The notes under the pieces were generated by a model. The model saw only the letters and a program-made list of their open reading frames with translations, was not told the DNA's origin and searched no databases. 64,000 bases of DNA from JAEUMY01 sp031394355 (GTDB taxonomy: Bacteria > Pseudomonadota > Gammaproteobacteria > Burkholderiales > Usitatibacteraceae), in NCBI GenBank assembly GCA_031394355.1, contig JANNSU010000008.1, forward strand, positions 194,335 through 258,334, in the 5' to 3' direction. Shown piece after piece: positions 16,549 through 24,307 of this stretch. The stretch's first letter is position 1; the number at the start of each line of letters is the position of its first letter. The position numbers and the translations under genes are program-made.

Positions 16549-19251
16549 TCAGAATTTCACCTTCACCGAGCCGTAGATGAAGCGAGCACGGGCATCGTAG
16601 TAGGACGGATCGTATCCTGCCTGGAAAGTGGTTTGTTGGTTGGTCAGCGGCGGGTTGGTATCCAGCAGATTCTTCACGCCAAGTGTGAACGTGAGGTTCT
16701 TCAAGCCGCTGTATGTGCCTTGCAGATCCCACAACGACATGGCACTCACGGTGCGGAAGTTGTCGTTGGCATCCGTGCCGACGTCGCGATAGGCCGATTG
16801 ATGATGGTTGGCCAGCGTGGCGGTCCAGGGACCGTTCTCCCAGGTCAGGCTGGCGTAGTGACGCCATCTCGGCGTGGTGCCGCTCACCGTTGCACCGGCG
16901 TTGTTGGACACGGCGCCGAGATACGAGCCGTCCGTCTGCTGTGCATCGTAGCGGGTGTAGTACGTGCCGCTGATATCGAAGCGCAGGCGTCCCCACGATT
17001 GCGCCGGCGCCTTGTAGTGTGTCTCGACGTCGAAGCCCTGGATGTGAATGTTGCCCAGGTTGATGTAGGTGCCAAGAATGGACTGGATGCGTCCCGGCAG
17101 GTTCGGGAAGGCCGGATCCGCCGGACCGCGCGTGACCAGATTGCCGTACTGCGCCAGATCACCCAGGATGGTGGTGTAGGGTATGCCATTGGTGATGGCG
17201 CCATTGAGGCGGATCTTGAAGAAATCTGCCGAAAATGACCAGCGGTTGTTGGGCTCGAACAGCACGCCAGCGGTCGCCTGCTCTGATTTCTCCGGCCGCA
17301 GCGCGGCGTTGCCACCGGTGATGATGGTGAACTGGGTGGCGCAATCCAGACCGATGTTCTGGGTGACAGGACAGCGCACCGGATCATCGGTGCCGGCGGG
17401 AGACACGGTCGTCGCTTGCGGGATGCCAAGCTGATACAGCGACGGTGCCAGGAATCCTTTGCCATAGGACGTGCGGACCAGGAAGTCTTTGGTGGGCTGC
17501 CAGCGCAAAGACACCTTCGGGTTGGTCGAGGAACCGAAATCGCTGTAGCGATCCTGTCGCACGGCCATATTGGCTTCAAGGGATTTGAACAGTGGCAGAT
17601 TCAACTCGGCAAAGACCGCCTTCACATCCCGGGAGCCTGACAGGTCAGGAAAGCTGCCGCCGAAGCCGGAAATGTTGCCGCTGCGGATCTGGGCTGCGTA
17701 GGATTGGTCAAGTTTCTCCTTGCGAAAATCCAGGCCTGCGGCAATGGCTGCGCGGCCACCGGGCAGATCCAACACATCCCTGCTGACTTTGGTGCTGAAG
17801 CCATGGGAAAGGGATTCGCCATTCAGCACCTCGCCATTGAAATTGGTGGCGCGAATCTCCGCTGTGACAGCCGGCGTGTTGGACCCGAACAGATTGACTC
17901 GACCGCTGTTCAATATCGGCAGCAGCAACGATGCATCCGGGAAGCCGCCGTTGATTTTTGACTTGACCTTGCTGCGTGAATGAAAGTAGGAAGCGTCAAC
18001 ATCCCAGCCGCTAAAGCCGCCCTTCACGCCGAAGGTCAGTTGATTGGACTCGTTGGTATCCGTGGTATCGCGAAGGCCTGCTTCGAAGGCGCGCCAACGT
18101 ACATCCAGCGGTTGGCCATTGACGCCAGCGGCAATGGCCTGTGCGGTGGGGTAGAACGGACTGGACGGTCGGATGAGGATCGATGAGTCCGTGGCTGCGC
18201 CCGGTCCGAAGGGAAAGAGGCTGGAGATGGGAACGGGCTGAATGACGTAGTTGTTCTCATCCTTGGATGCGAGGAAGGTGGCGTAGCCCTGCCAATCCGC
18301 GTTGATCTTGAATCGCCCGGAGGCGAAGACATTGAGCGATTCGGTTTTCGGAATGCTCATTACGCCTGGCGTGACTGCGGGATCGTATCGGCATACTGTA
18401 CCGATCAGGATCGACGGGGCGCAGTTTGGAGCACCGATTACGCCGATACCACCGGTGGTGACGTTGCCTGGAAATGTATTGCTTGAGATACCGATCAGTC
18501 CGATTTCAGGCTTGAAGGAGCTGTTCGAGAAGTTGCGGTCGCGCTGATCCAGGCTCTTCTGATCGTTGTATGACGCCGACACGACAAAGTTGTAGCCGTC
18601 CTTGCCCAGGTCTCCGAAGCCAAAGGAGCCGTTGGCCTGACTCTGGTCCCCGCCGCCGCTGCGGGTTGGCACGCCTGCGTACACCGTCGCTTCCGCGCCT
18701 CGGTAGTCGGTACGGAGAATGAAGTTGACTACGCCGCCGATGGCGTCAGAGCCATAGATCGCCGAAGCGCCATCCTTGAGCACCTCGACGCGCTCGATGG
18801 CCGCGACGGGGATGACCGACAGACTCACGCCCTGAACCCCGTTCACTTCACCCGCGAAACCGCTGATGCGCTTGCCATCCACCATGACCAGCGTTCTGCC
18901 GCCACCGAGACCACGCAACGATGCAGTCTGTGCGGAGAAGGTGGTGGAGCCGATGGTATTGCCGAGATTCACGTTGCCCGCGCTGTTGTTTGTCGAGAGG
19001 ATATTCAGCAACTCCATCGGGTTGGTAGCGCCCGAACGGTCAATATCGGCGCGAGTGATGATGGTCACGGGAAGCGCGGATTCACCTTCGATGCGCTTGA
19101 TGCTCGAGCCTGTGATTTCGATTTTTTCCGTTTTCGGCGGCGTGGCGGCTGGTGCCTGTGCCCATGCCTGTCCCAGCGTTGCACCGGCCAAACTCACCAG
19201 GCCGATTGCCGCGAGATGTTGCTTCATTTGCACGATGTTGTTCCGTTTCAT
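16549..19251 (-). CDS. TonB-dependent outer-membrane receptor
   Basis: A 900-residue receptor with a signal peptide (about 1-32), a plug domain (about 55-185, with TLVMVDGKRISGF and SAIYGSDAIGGVVNF) and a 22-strand barrel ending in a terminal Phe (GSVKVKF), the outer-membrane assembly signal. ATG 19251 has GAGG 5 bp upstream. The subtype with GSSIKRIEGESALPV after the signal is common in proteobacteria with many TonB receptors. The ligand is not evident; no siderophore or polysaccharide genes lie nearby. It is monocistronic with its own terminator. Confidence 0.93.
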   Translation of the reverse strand: MKRNNIVQMKQHLAAIGLVSLAGATLGQAWAQAPAATPPKTEKIEITGSSIKRIEGESALPVTIITRADIDRSGATNPMELLNILSTNNSAGNVNLGNTIGSTTFSAQTASLRGLGGGRTLVMVDGKRISGFAGEVNGVQGVSLSVIPVAAIERVEVLKDGASAIYGSDAIGGVVNFILRTDYRGAEATVYAGVPTRSGGGDQSQANGSFGFGDLGKDGYNFVVSASYNDQKSLDQRDRNFSNSSFKPEIGLIGISSNTFPGNVTTGGIGVIGAPNCAPSILIGTVCRYDPAVTPGVMSIPKTESLNVFASGRFKINADWQGYATFLASKDENNYVIQPVPISSLFPFGPGAATDSSILIRPSSPFYPTAQAIAAGVNGQPLDVRWRAFEAGLRDTTDTNESNQLTFGVKGGFSGWDVDASYFHSRSKVKSKINGGFPDASLLLPILNSGRVNLFGSNTPAVTAEIRATNFNGEVLNGESLSHGFSTKVSRDVLDLPGGRAAIAAGLDFRKEKLDQSYAAQIRSGNISGFGGSFPDLSGSRDVKAVFAELNLPLFKSLEANMAVRQDRYSDFGSSTNPKVSLRWQPTKDFLVRTSYGKGFLAPSLYQLGIPQATTVSPAGTDDPVRCPVTQNIGLDCATQFTIITGGNAALRPEKSEQATAGVLFEPNNRWSFSADFFKIRLNGAITNGIPYTTILGDLAQYGNLVTRGPADPAFPNLPGRIQSILGTYINLGNIHIQGFDVETHYKAPAQSWGRLRFDISGTYYTRYDAQQTDGSYLGAVSNNAGATVSGTTPRWRHYASLTWENGPWTATLANHHQSAYRDVGTDANDNFRTVSAMSLWDLQGTYSGLKNLTFTLGVKNLLDTNPPLTNQQTTFQAGYDPSYYDARARFIYGSVKVKF

Positions 19252-19426
19252 TGCTGCCTCTGTCTGTGTTGGTGAAAGACAAGGGCATGCTACGGATCGG
19301 CATGTTCTGCTTTGTACGCGTTGGTGATCGTGCGTACGCAATCGTGATGGTTCACGACAATGCGTGCTTTGGGCGTCTCACACAGCCACAATCGGCAACA
19401 TCGGCGGAGGCTTCTGTCCGCTGTCC

Positions 19427-20083
19427 TCAGAGGTGGGCGGAGATGTCCGCGGGTGCGTCCAGCAGCGCATCCGCTCCCCACTGTTGTGGCGGCAAACCAG
19501 TTCCGAGATATCCCCAGCAGGCTGCCAGCACCCGAATATTCGCGTTTCGCGCTGCTTGAATGTCGCGCAAGTCATCCCCGACATACAGTGCTTCACCGGG
19601 CTTCACGCCAAGGTTCCGGCAGGCGTGCAACAGAGGCTCGGGATGGGGCTTGGCGTGTGCTGTGGTGTCGCCGCAGACAATACAGGCTGCGCGATGCTTC
19701 AGCTGCATTGCCTCCAGCAAAGGCAGCGTGAACCGGCTGGCTTTGTTGGTGACGATGCCCCAGTGGATGCCACGCGCTTCAAGCATCGCCAGCAAGTCCG
19801 CCATGCCGGGAAACAGGACTGTGTCGGCAAACACGTTGTTCGCATAGACATCAAGAAACGCATCGCGCATCTCCGCGAAGGCTGCATGATCCGGCTTCAG
19901 GCCGAAACCCACATCGACCATGCCACGGCCGCCGCTGCCGACATGGGTGCGAATATTCGCAATGGGCAAAGGCGGCAGAGCGTGCCGAGCTCGCATGACA
20001 TTCAGGGCGCGCGCCATGTCTGGTGCCGTGTCCGCGAGCGTGCCGTCCAGATCGAACAGGACTGCCAGGGTTTTCTGACGCAT
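19427..20083 (-). CDS. gph: phosphoglycolate phosphatase
   Basis: A 218-residue HAD hydrolase that dephosphorylates 2-phosphoglycolate. The nucleophile motif is DLDGT (D11, D13), motif II is IVTNKA and motif IV is GDDLRDIQAARNA. ATG 20083 overlaps the stop of the DUF1501 gene by one base (TGATG). The gene contains an exact palindrome copy (IANIRTH) and a one-mismatch copy (NANIRVL). In betaproteobacteria gph usually directly follows ubiG; here a DUF1501 gene lies between. Confidence 0.92.
   Translation of the reverse strand: MRQKTLAVLFDLDGTLADTAPDMARALNVMRARHALPPLPIANIRTHVGSGGRGMVDVGFGLKPDHAAFAEMRDAFLDVYANNVFADTVLFPGMADLLAMLEARGIHWGIVTNKASRFTLPLLEAMQLKHRAACIVCGDTTAHAKPHPEPLLHACRNLGVKPGEALYVGDDLRDIQAARNANIRVLAACWGYLGTGLPPQQWGADALLDAPADISAHL
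19532..19543. repeat. degenerate palindrome copy (11 of 12)
   Basis: CCGAATATTCGC, one mismatch from the iterated palindrome, in gph and also in the Ala-Asn-Ile-Arg frame. Confidence 0.85.
19949..19960. repeat. palindrome GCGAATATTCGC, copy 8
   Basis: Inside gph (ANIR frame), full 14-mer. Confidence 0.98.
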
Positions 20084-21234
20084 CACGTGCGAATGAGATC
20101 GAGCCGGGAGAATCGGTCGGAGAACACGCCTGCCGCGCTGCCGCCCCACCAGGACTCGATCAAGGTGGTGTATAGCTGACGATAATCGATGACCGGTTTG
20201 TCGCCACCGATCCAGTGCACATCGGCCATGGCGGGCGCACGGCCATGAAGGCCCCCTTTGACGCGTCCACCCATCAGGAACTGGGTGCTGGCCCAGCCGT
20301 GTTCGGTGCCGCCATCCTTATTTTCGCGCGGCGAACGGCCGAACTCGTCATAAGTGGCTACGAGAGTGCTGTCCCAGAGTCCCGCTTCTTTCAGTGCGGT
20401 ACGCAGTGATGAGAGGCCAATGCCGAGCCTGCGCAGTCCATCGGCGTGATAGTCGAGTTGCTTCCAATGGGTGTCGAAGCAGTGGTGGCGATCGCCGTCC
20501 AGTGCATCAAGTGTGATGTGAATCGCCGGGACAGCGGGGTGCGCGTGGGCGAGCTCTACGGCGGCGCGCAGGGCGTGGCCAAACGGCTCATCTGCGAACT
20601 GTGTCTTCAGCGGCAATGACGCAAACGTAGGCAAGCTGCGGCCTTGCAAAGGCGGTGTGACCACGTGCACGGATTGCGAGAAGTCGCGCTTGGCACCGAT
20701 TTCTGCAGGATGCGGGGCATTGACGGCCTTGATCTCGCCTCCGCGAAACGGGCCCATGGCATCGCCTTCACGAATGTCGAGCGAGTCAAACGCCACCGCA
20801 TCAAGCTGACGCTGGCTGCTGGTGGCGCGTAGCGCCCTGCTGGCCCAGCCATCGCGGAAGTATTCGTCTGGCCCGGTGCCGGTGACGAGACGTTCATAGT
20901 CGCTGTAATGCTGGTTGTGAACTTCAGGCAGGCCGATGCCCTGCAGAATCGCGAGCTCTTTCGCGTCCCATACAGGCTTCAGGGACTCGAGCACGGGATG
21001 AAAGCCGGCCCTGTCGCTGATCTGCAATACGGCATCGCGCGGCACGGCAATGCGGGGACGCATCGAGTAGTAGGCTTTGTCCGTGTAGGGCACGACCGTG
21101 TTGTAGCCGTCGTTCCCGCCCATGAGATAGATCAGGATGAGTCGGCGCTGCGCCTTCACATTGCTGGAGAATGCCGGCAGCGCCCCGCTTGCGCCCAATG
21201 CTGACAGTGTCGCCAGAAAATGGCGACGATTCAC
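20083..21234 (-). CDS. DUF1501 family protein
   Basis: A 383-residue protein of the DUF1501 (sulfatase/alkaline-phosphatase-like) family, starting MNRRHFLATL, a Tat-like twin-arginine signal that suggests export. Visible motifs include LIYLMGGNDGYNT near residue 35 and YDEFGRSP...GTEHGWA near residue 300. It starts with GTG whose last bases overlap the ubiG stop (GTGA), and it ends in gph, so it is translationally coupled to both. DUF1501 proteins often travel with DUF1800; no such gene is present here. Function unknown. Confidence 0.85.
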   Translation of the reverse strand: MNRRHFLATLSALGASGALPAFSSNVKAQRRLILIYLMGGNDGYNTVVPYTDKAYYSMRPRIAVPRDAVLQISDRAGFHPVLESLKPVWDAKELAILQGIGLPEVHNQHYSDYERLVTGTGPDEYFRDGWASRALRATSSQRQLDAVAFDSLDIREGDAMGPFRGGEIKAVNAPHPAEIGAKRDFSQSVHVVTPPLQGRSLPTFASLPLKTQFADEPFGHALRAAVELAHAHPAVPAIHITLDALDGDRHHCFDTHWKQLDYHADGLRRLGIGLSSLRTALKEAGLWDSTLVATYDEFGRSPRENKDGGTEHGWASTQFLMGGRVKGGLHGRAPAMADVHWIGGDKPVIDYRQLYTTLIESWWGGSAAGVFSDRFSRLDLIRT

Positions 21235-21953
21235 GACGCGGGCTTCCTGCAGCCGACGATGTAGTTCACGTCCACATCCTTTCCCAGTGCGTAAATGCGG
21301 GTGAACGGATTGTAGGTCATGCCAGTGAGTTCAGCCGGGTCCAACGCCGCCGCACGGGCCATGGACATCAGCTCGGCAGGCGTGATGAACCTTGCATAGT
21401 CGTGTGTGCCGCGTGGCAGCAGCCGAAGAACGTATTCGGCGCCGATGATGGCGAACAGGTAGGACTTGGGATTTCGATTCAGGGTCGAAAACCAGACCCA
21501 TCCTCCGGGCTTCGCAAGGGTCGCGCACGCGCGCACGGTCGATGCGGGGTCTGGCACGTGTTCAAGCATTTCCATGCACGTCACGACATCGAAGGATCCG
21601 GGTTCGGCTACGGCAAGATCCTCGGCAGATTGCAGACGATAGTCCACCTGTCTGCCAGTCTCCAGCAAATGCAGCTTGGCGACACCCAGCGGCTTCTCCG
21701 ACAGATCGATTCCCGTCACGGTGGCACCCTTGGCCGCCATTGCTTCGGCAAGGATGCCGCCGCCACAGCCGACATCGACGACTTTCTTTCCTTGCAGTCC
21801 GCCAACCATTCGTTCAATGTGGGCGAGCCTTAGCGGGTTGATGTCATGAAGCGGCTTGAACTCGCTGTTCGGGTCCCACCAACGCGAGGCGAGGGCGCCG
21901 AACTTGGCGAGTTCAGCGGGATCGGCGTTCAAGGTTGAATTCGTGCTTTCCAT
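21231..21953 (-). CDS. ubiG: ubiquinone O-methyltransferase
   Basis: A 240-residue SAM-dependent enzyme for both O-methylation steps of ubiquinone synthesis. Motif I is VVDVGCGGGIL near residue 60, and the WWDPNSEFKPLHDINPLRL segment is a UbiG hallmark. The 5' end overlaps mtaD by 25 bp and the 3' end overlaps the DUF1501 start by 4 bp. Confidence 0.95.
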   Translation of the reverse strand: MESTNSTLNADPAELAKFGALASRWWDPNSEFKPLHDINPLRLAHIERMVGGLQGKKVVDVGCGGGILAEAMAAKGATVTGIDLSEKPLGVAKLHLLETGRQVDYRLQSAEDLAVAEPGSFDVVTCMEMLEHVPDPASTVRACATLAKPGGWVWFSTLNRNPKSYLFAIIGAEYVLRLLPRGTHDYARFITPAELMSMARAAALDPAELTGMTYNPFTRIYALGKDVDVNYIVGCRKPAS

Positions 21954-23236
21954 GATCGGGCTTTCGCAATCAGTTCCTGTTCGTCAACCCTGGTCAGACG
22001 TCGGTCTTGCAGCAAGAGTTCACCATCCACCCAGACGTGACTGACATTTTCGCTGCTGGCTGCGTAAACGATGTGGGAAATGACGTCAAAGCAGGGTGCC
22101 GTTTCGACATTCGAGAGATCAAGCGCCGTGATATCGGCACATTTGCCGGGCTCTATTGTCCCGATTCGATCACCGAGGCCTAATGACTTCGCGCCGTTCC
22201 ACGTTGCCATCGCGAGCGCATCGGCCGCCGGTACCGTGGCGGCATTGCCGGTCACGCCTTTCGCCAGCAGGGCCGCGAGCCGCATCTCGGACATCATGTC
22301 CAGACGGTTATTGCTGGCCGCGCCATCGGTGCCGATGCCGATATTCACCCCTGCGCTCGCGAGGGCTGAAACGGGTGCAATGCCGCTGCCAAGCTTCAGA
22401 TTGGAGGCAGGACAATGCGCCATATGGCAACCGTTGCTTGCCAGAAGATCAATGTCGTCTGCAGACAAGTGCACGGCATGCACAGCCAGCAGGCTCGGCG
22501 TGACCAGTCCGAGACCATGCAGCCTTGCGAGCGGCCGAATACCGTGTTCCTTCAAGCCGTCTGCAATCTCCTGTGCCGTCTCGTGGATGTGCATGTGAAC
22601 AGGCAGCGCCATCTCGTGTGCCAGCGTCGCGATGCGCTTGAATGTGCGATCCGAGACCGTGTACGGGGCGTGTGGCCCAAAGGTGAAGCTGAGGCGTGAC
22701 TTGCCTTTGAGCTCGTCGTGGATGGCCAAGCCCTTGTCGAGATACTCATCGGCGTTGGCCGCATAGGCCGTGGGGAATTCCAGTGTGATGATCGAAATGG
22801 CAGCGCGCATCTGCATGGCGAGCGCAGCACTCGCCACGGCATCCGGGAAGAAATACATGTCATTGAAGGTCGTCACGCCACTCTTCAGCATGTCCGCGCA
22901 GGCCAGCTGCGTACCGTCGTAAACAAATTCCCGGCTGACGTGGGCTGCTTCCGCTGGCCATATGTGTTCGTGAAGCCATGTCATCAGCGACTGATCGTCT
23001 GCAAGCCCGCGCATCAGGCTCATGGCCGAGTGCGTATGCAGGTTGACCAGGCCCGGGATGACGACGTGGTCGGCCAGTTCCACCCGGGTGAATTGCGAAT
23101 ATTCGCGCTCTGCCTCAGCGCGCGGCAAGACAGCGACGATGCGACCGGCATCCATCGCAATGGCATGGTCAGTCAAGGTCACGCCATGCGGGTGGACCGG
23201 GACAATCCAGCGGGGAAGCAATAGTGTCTGACTCAT
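21929..23236 (-). CDS. mtaD: TRZ/ATZ-family amidohydrolase (MTA/SAH deaminase)
   Basis: A 435-residue metal-dependent deaminase. Metal ligands are HTH (GLVNLHTHSAM), with further motifs HMHIHETAQEI, VHAVHLS and IGTDGAASNN. It matches the 5-methylthioadenosine/S-adenosylhomocysteine deaminase group that often precedes ubiG in Burkholderiales; substrate preference is inferred. It is the first gene of the mtaD-ubiG-DUF1501-gph operon. A palindrome copy encodes EYS near residue 45, in the loop before the strand leading to the catalytic barrel. Confidence 0.88.
   Translation of the reverse strand: MSQTLLLPRWIVPVHPHGVTLTDHAIAMDAGRIVAVLPRAEAEREYSQFTRVELADHVVIPGLVNLHTHSAMSLMRGLADDQSLMTWLHEHIWPAEAAHVSREFVYDGTQLACADMLKSGVTTFNDMYFFPDAVASAALAMQMRAAISIITLEFPTAYAANADEYLDKGLAIHDELKGKSRLSFTFGPHAPYTVSDRTFKRIATLAHEMALPVHMHIHETAQEIADGLKEHGIRPLARLHGLGLVTPSLLAVHAVHLSADDIDLLASNGCHMAHCPASNLKLGSGIAPVSALASAGVNIGIGTDGAASNNRLDMMSEMRLAALLAKGVTGNAATVPAADALAMATWNGAKSLGLGDRIGTIEPGKCADITALDLSNVETAPCFDVISHIVYAASSENVSHVWVDGELLLQDRRLTRVDEQELIAKARSWKARIQP
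23095..23106. repeat. palindrome GCGAATATTCGC, copy 9
   Basis: Inside mtaD (EYS frame), flanked T/G. Confidence 0.98.
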
Positions 23237-23253
23237 GGTGTGTCAATCGTAGC

Positions 23254-23287
23254 CACAAAAAAGAAGCCCCGCATCACGCGGGGCTTC
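23254..23287 (-). terminator. rho-independent terminator of ompA
   Basis: A perfect 10-bp stem (GAAGCCCCGC / GCGGGGCTTC), 5-nt loop and a T-rich tail on the minus strand, between ompA and mtaD. Confidence 0.92.
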
Positions 23288-23309
23288 CGATATTGCCTGA
23301 GGACAGGGC

Positions 23310-23948
23310 TTACTGCTTGACACCCTTGAACTCTACATCCACGCGACGGTTCTTGGCGCGACCGTCAGCGGTCTTGTTGGTGGCGACTGGCTGGGTCTCA
23401 CCCTTGCCGAGCATGGTGATGAAACCACCCGAGACGCCCTTGTGACGCAGGAAGTCACGGACCGTGGCGGCACGACGCTCAGAAAGCTTCTGGTTGTAGG
23501 CCTCGGCGCCAACTGAATCCGTATGGCCTGTCACGATGACCATCTCGAGTTCCAGTCCCTTCAGTTTCGACACTGCGTCTTCAAGGGATTTCATGCCTTC
23601 CGGCTTCAGCACTGACTTGTCAAAGTCGAACAGGGCTTCTGCCTGGATGGTGATGCTCTGCTTGACCGAGGAGGGCGCCTTGGCTGCGTCAGCCGGCTTG
23701 GCGGGTGCTGCGGGCGTGGAAGGTGCGGCGGGCGTCGCGGGAGCGGCAGGCTTTGCGGGCTCGGCTGCTTTCTTGGGCATGCAGTCCGGGTGGCTGATGC
23801 CGGAGGACTGGACGCAGTTGCCGGAGGCGTCGCGAACCGGGTTGCCCGCAGCGTCAGTCACGTTCGGGGTCACGCCTGCGAATGCCAAGCCGGAAATGGC
23901 CATGGCTGCCAAGCCGAGGACCAATTTATTCGTTGCGGAGGTCTTCAT
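23310..23948 (-). CDS. ompA: OmpA-family outer-membrane protein
   Basis: A 212-residue protein with a signal peptide (about 1-24), a short N-terminal part with two Cys, an Ala/Pro-rich linker (about 60-92) and a C-terminal OmpA-like peptidoglycan-binding domain (LFDFDKSVLKPEG, VTGHTDSVGAEAYNQKLSERRA, NRRVDVEF). It lacks the eight-stranded barrel of E. coli OmpA. GGGAG precedes the ATG. Monocistronic, with a strong terminator. Confidence 0.93.
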   Translation of the reverse strand: MKTSATNKLVLGLAAMAISGLAFAGVTPNVTDAAGNPVRDASGNCVQSSGISHPDCMPKKAAEPAKPAAPATPAAPSTPAAPAKPADAAKAPSSVKQSITIQAEALFDFDKSVLKPEGMKSLEDAVSKLKGLELEMVIVTGHTDSVGAEAYNQKLSERRAATVRDFLRHKGVSGGFITMLGKGETQPVATNKTADGRAKNRRVDVEFKGVKQ

Positions 23949-24307
23949 TTGATGCTCCCAAGAGATAAGAGGAAATTATTGTCTATGCAGAATGCCAGCA
24001 AAATATTTCAGCGATTGCCGTCGTACCGGGTCATTTTAAGGGCCGAAGCTTGACTCGTGACGACATGGCGCGCTTTTTGAGCCAAAGAAATCATACACGA
24101 TTGACCTTTTCAGGCACAACCGCACGTCGGGAATTGTGCAACACCTCGCTCATTGAAGTTGTGTGAATACAACAGTCCGGCCATACAACCTATGGTGGTT
24201 TTCCACCGCCCGGACCCCGGGAACGCTGCCTGGAATGTGTTACGATTGGCGGTTGCCTTGCTTCAGATTGGAAGGCAAAAACTATTCAAATTCAGGAAGT
24301 TAGAGTC
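23949..24307. promoter_or_regulatory. divergent spacer between ompA and gyrA
   Basis: A 359-bp spacer that must hold the promoters of ompA (minus) and gyrA (plus). AGGAAG lies 9 bp before the gyrA ATG. I see no unambiguous -35/-10 pair and no RNA gene. Confidence 0.5.
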
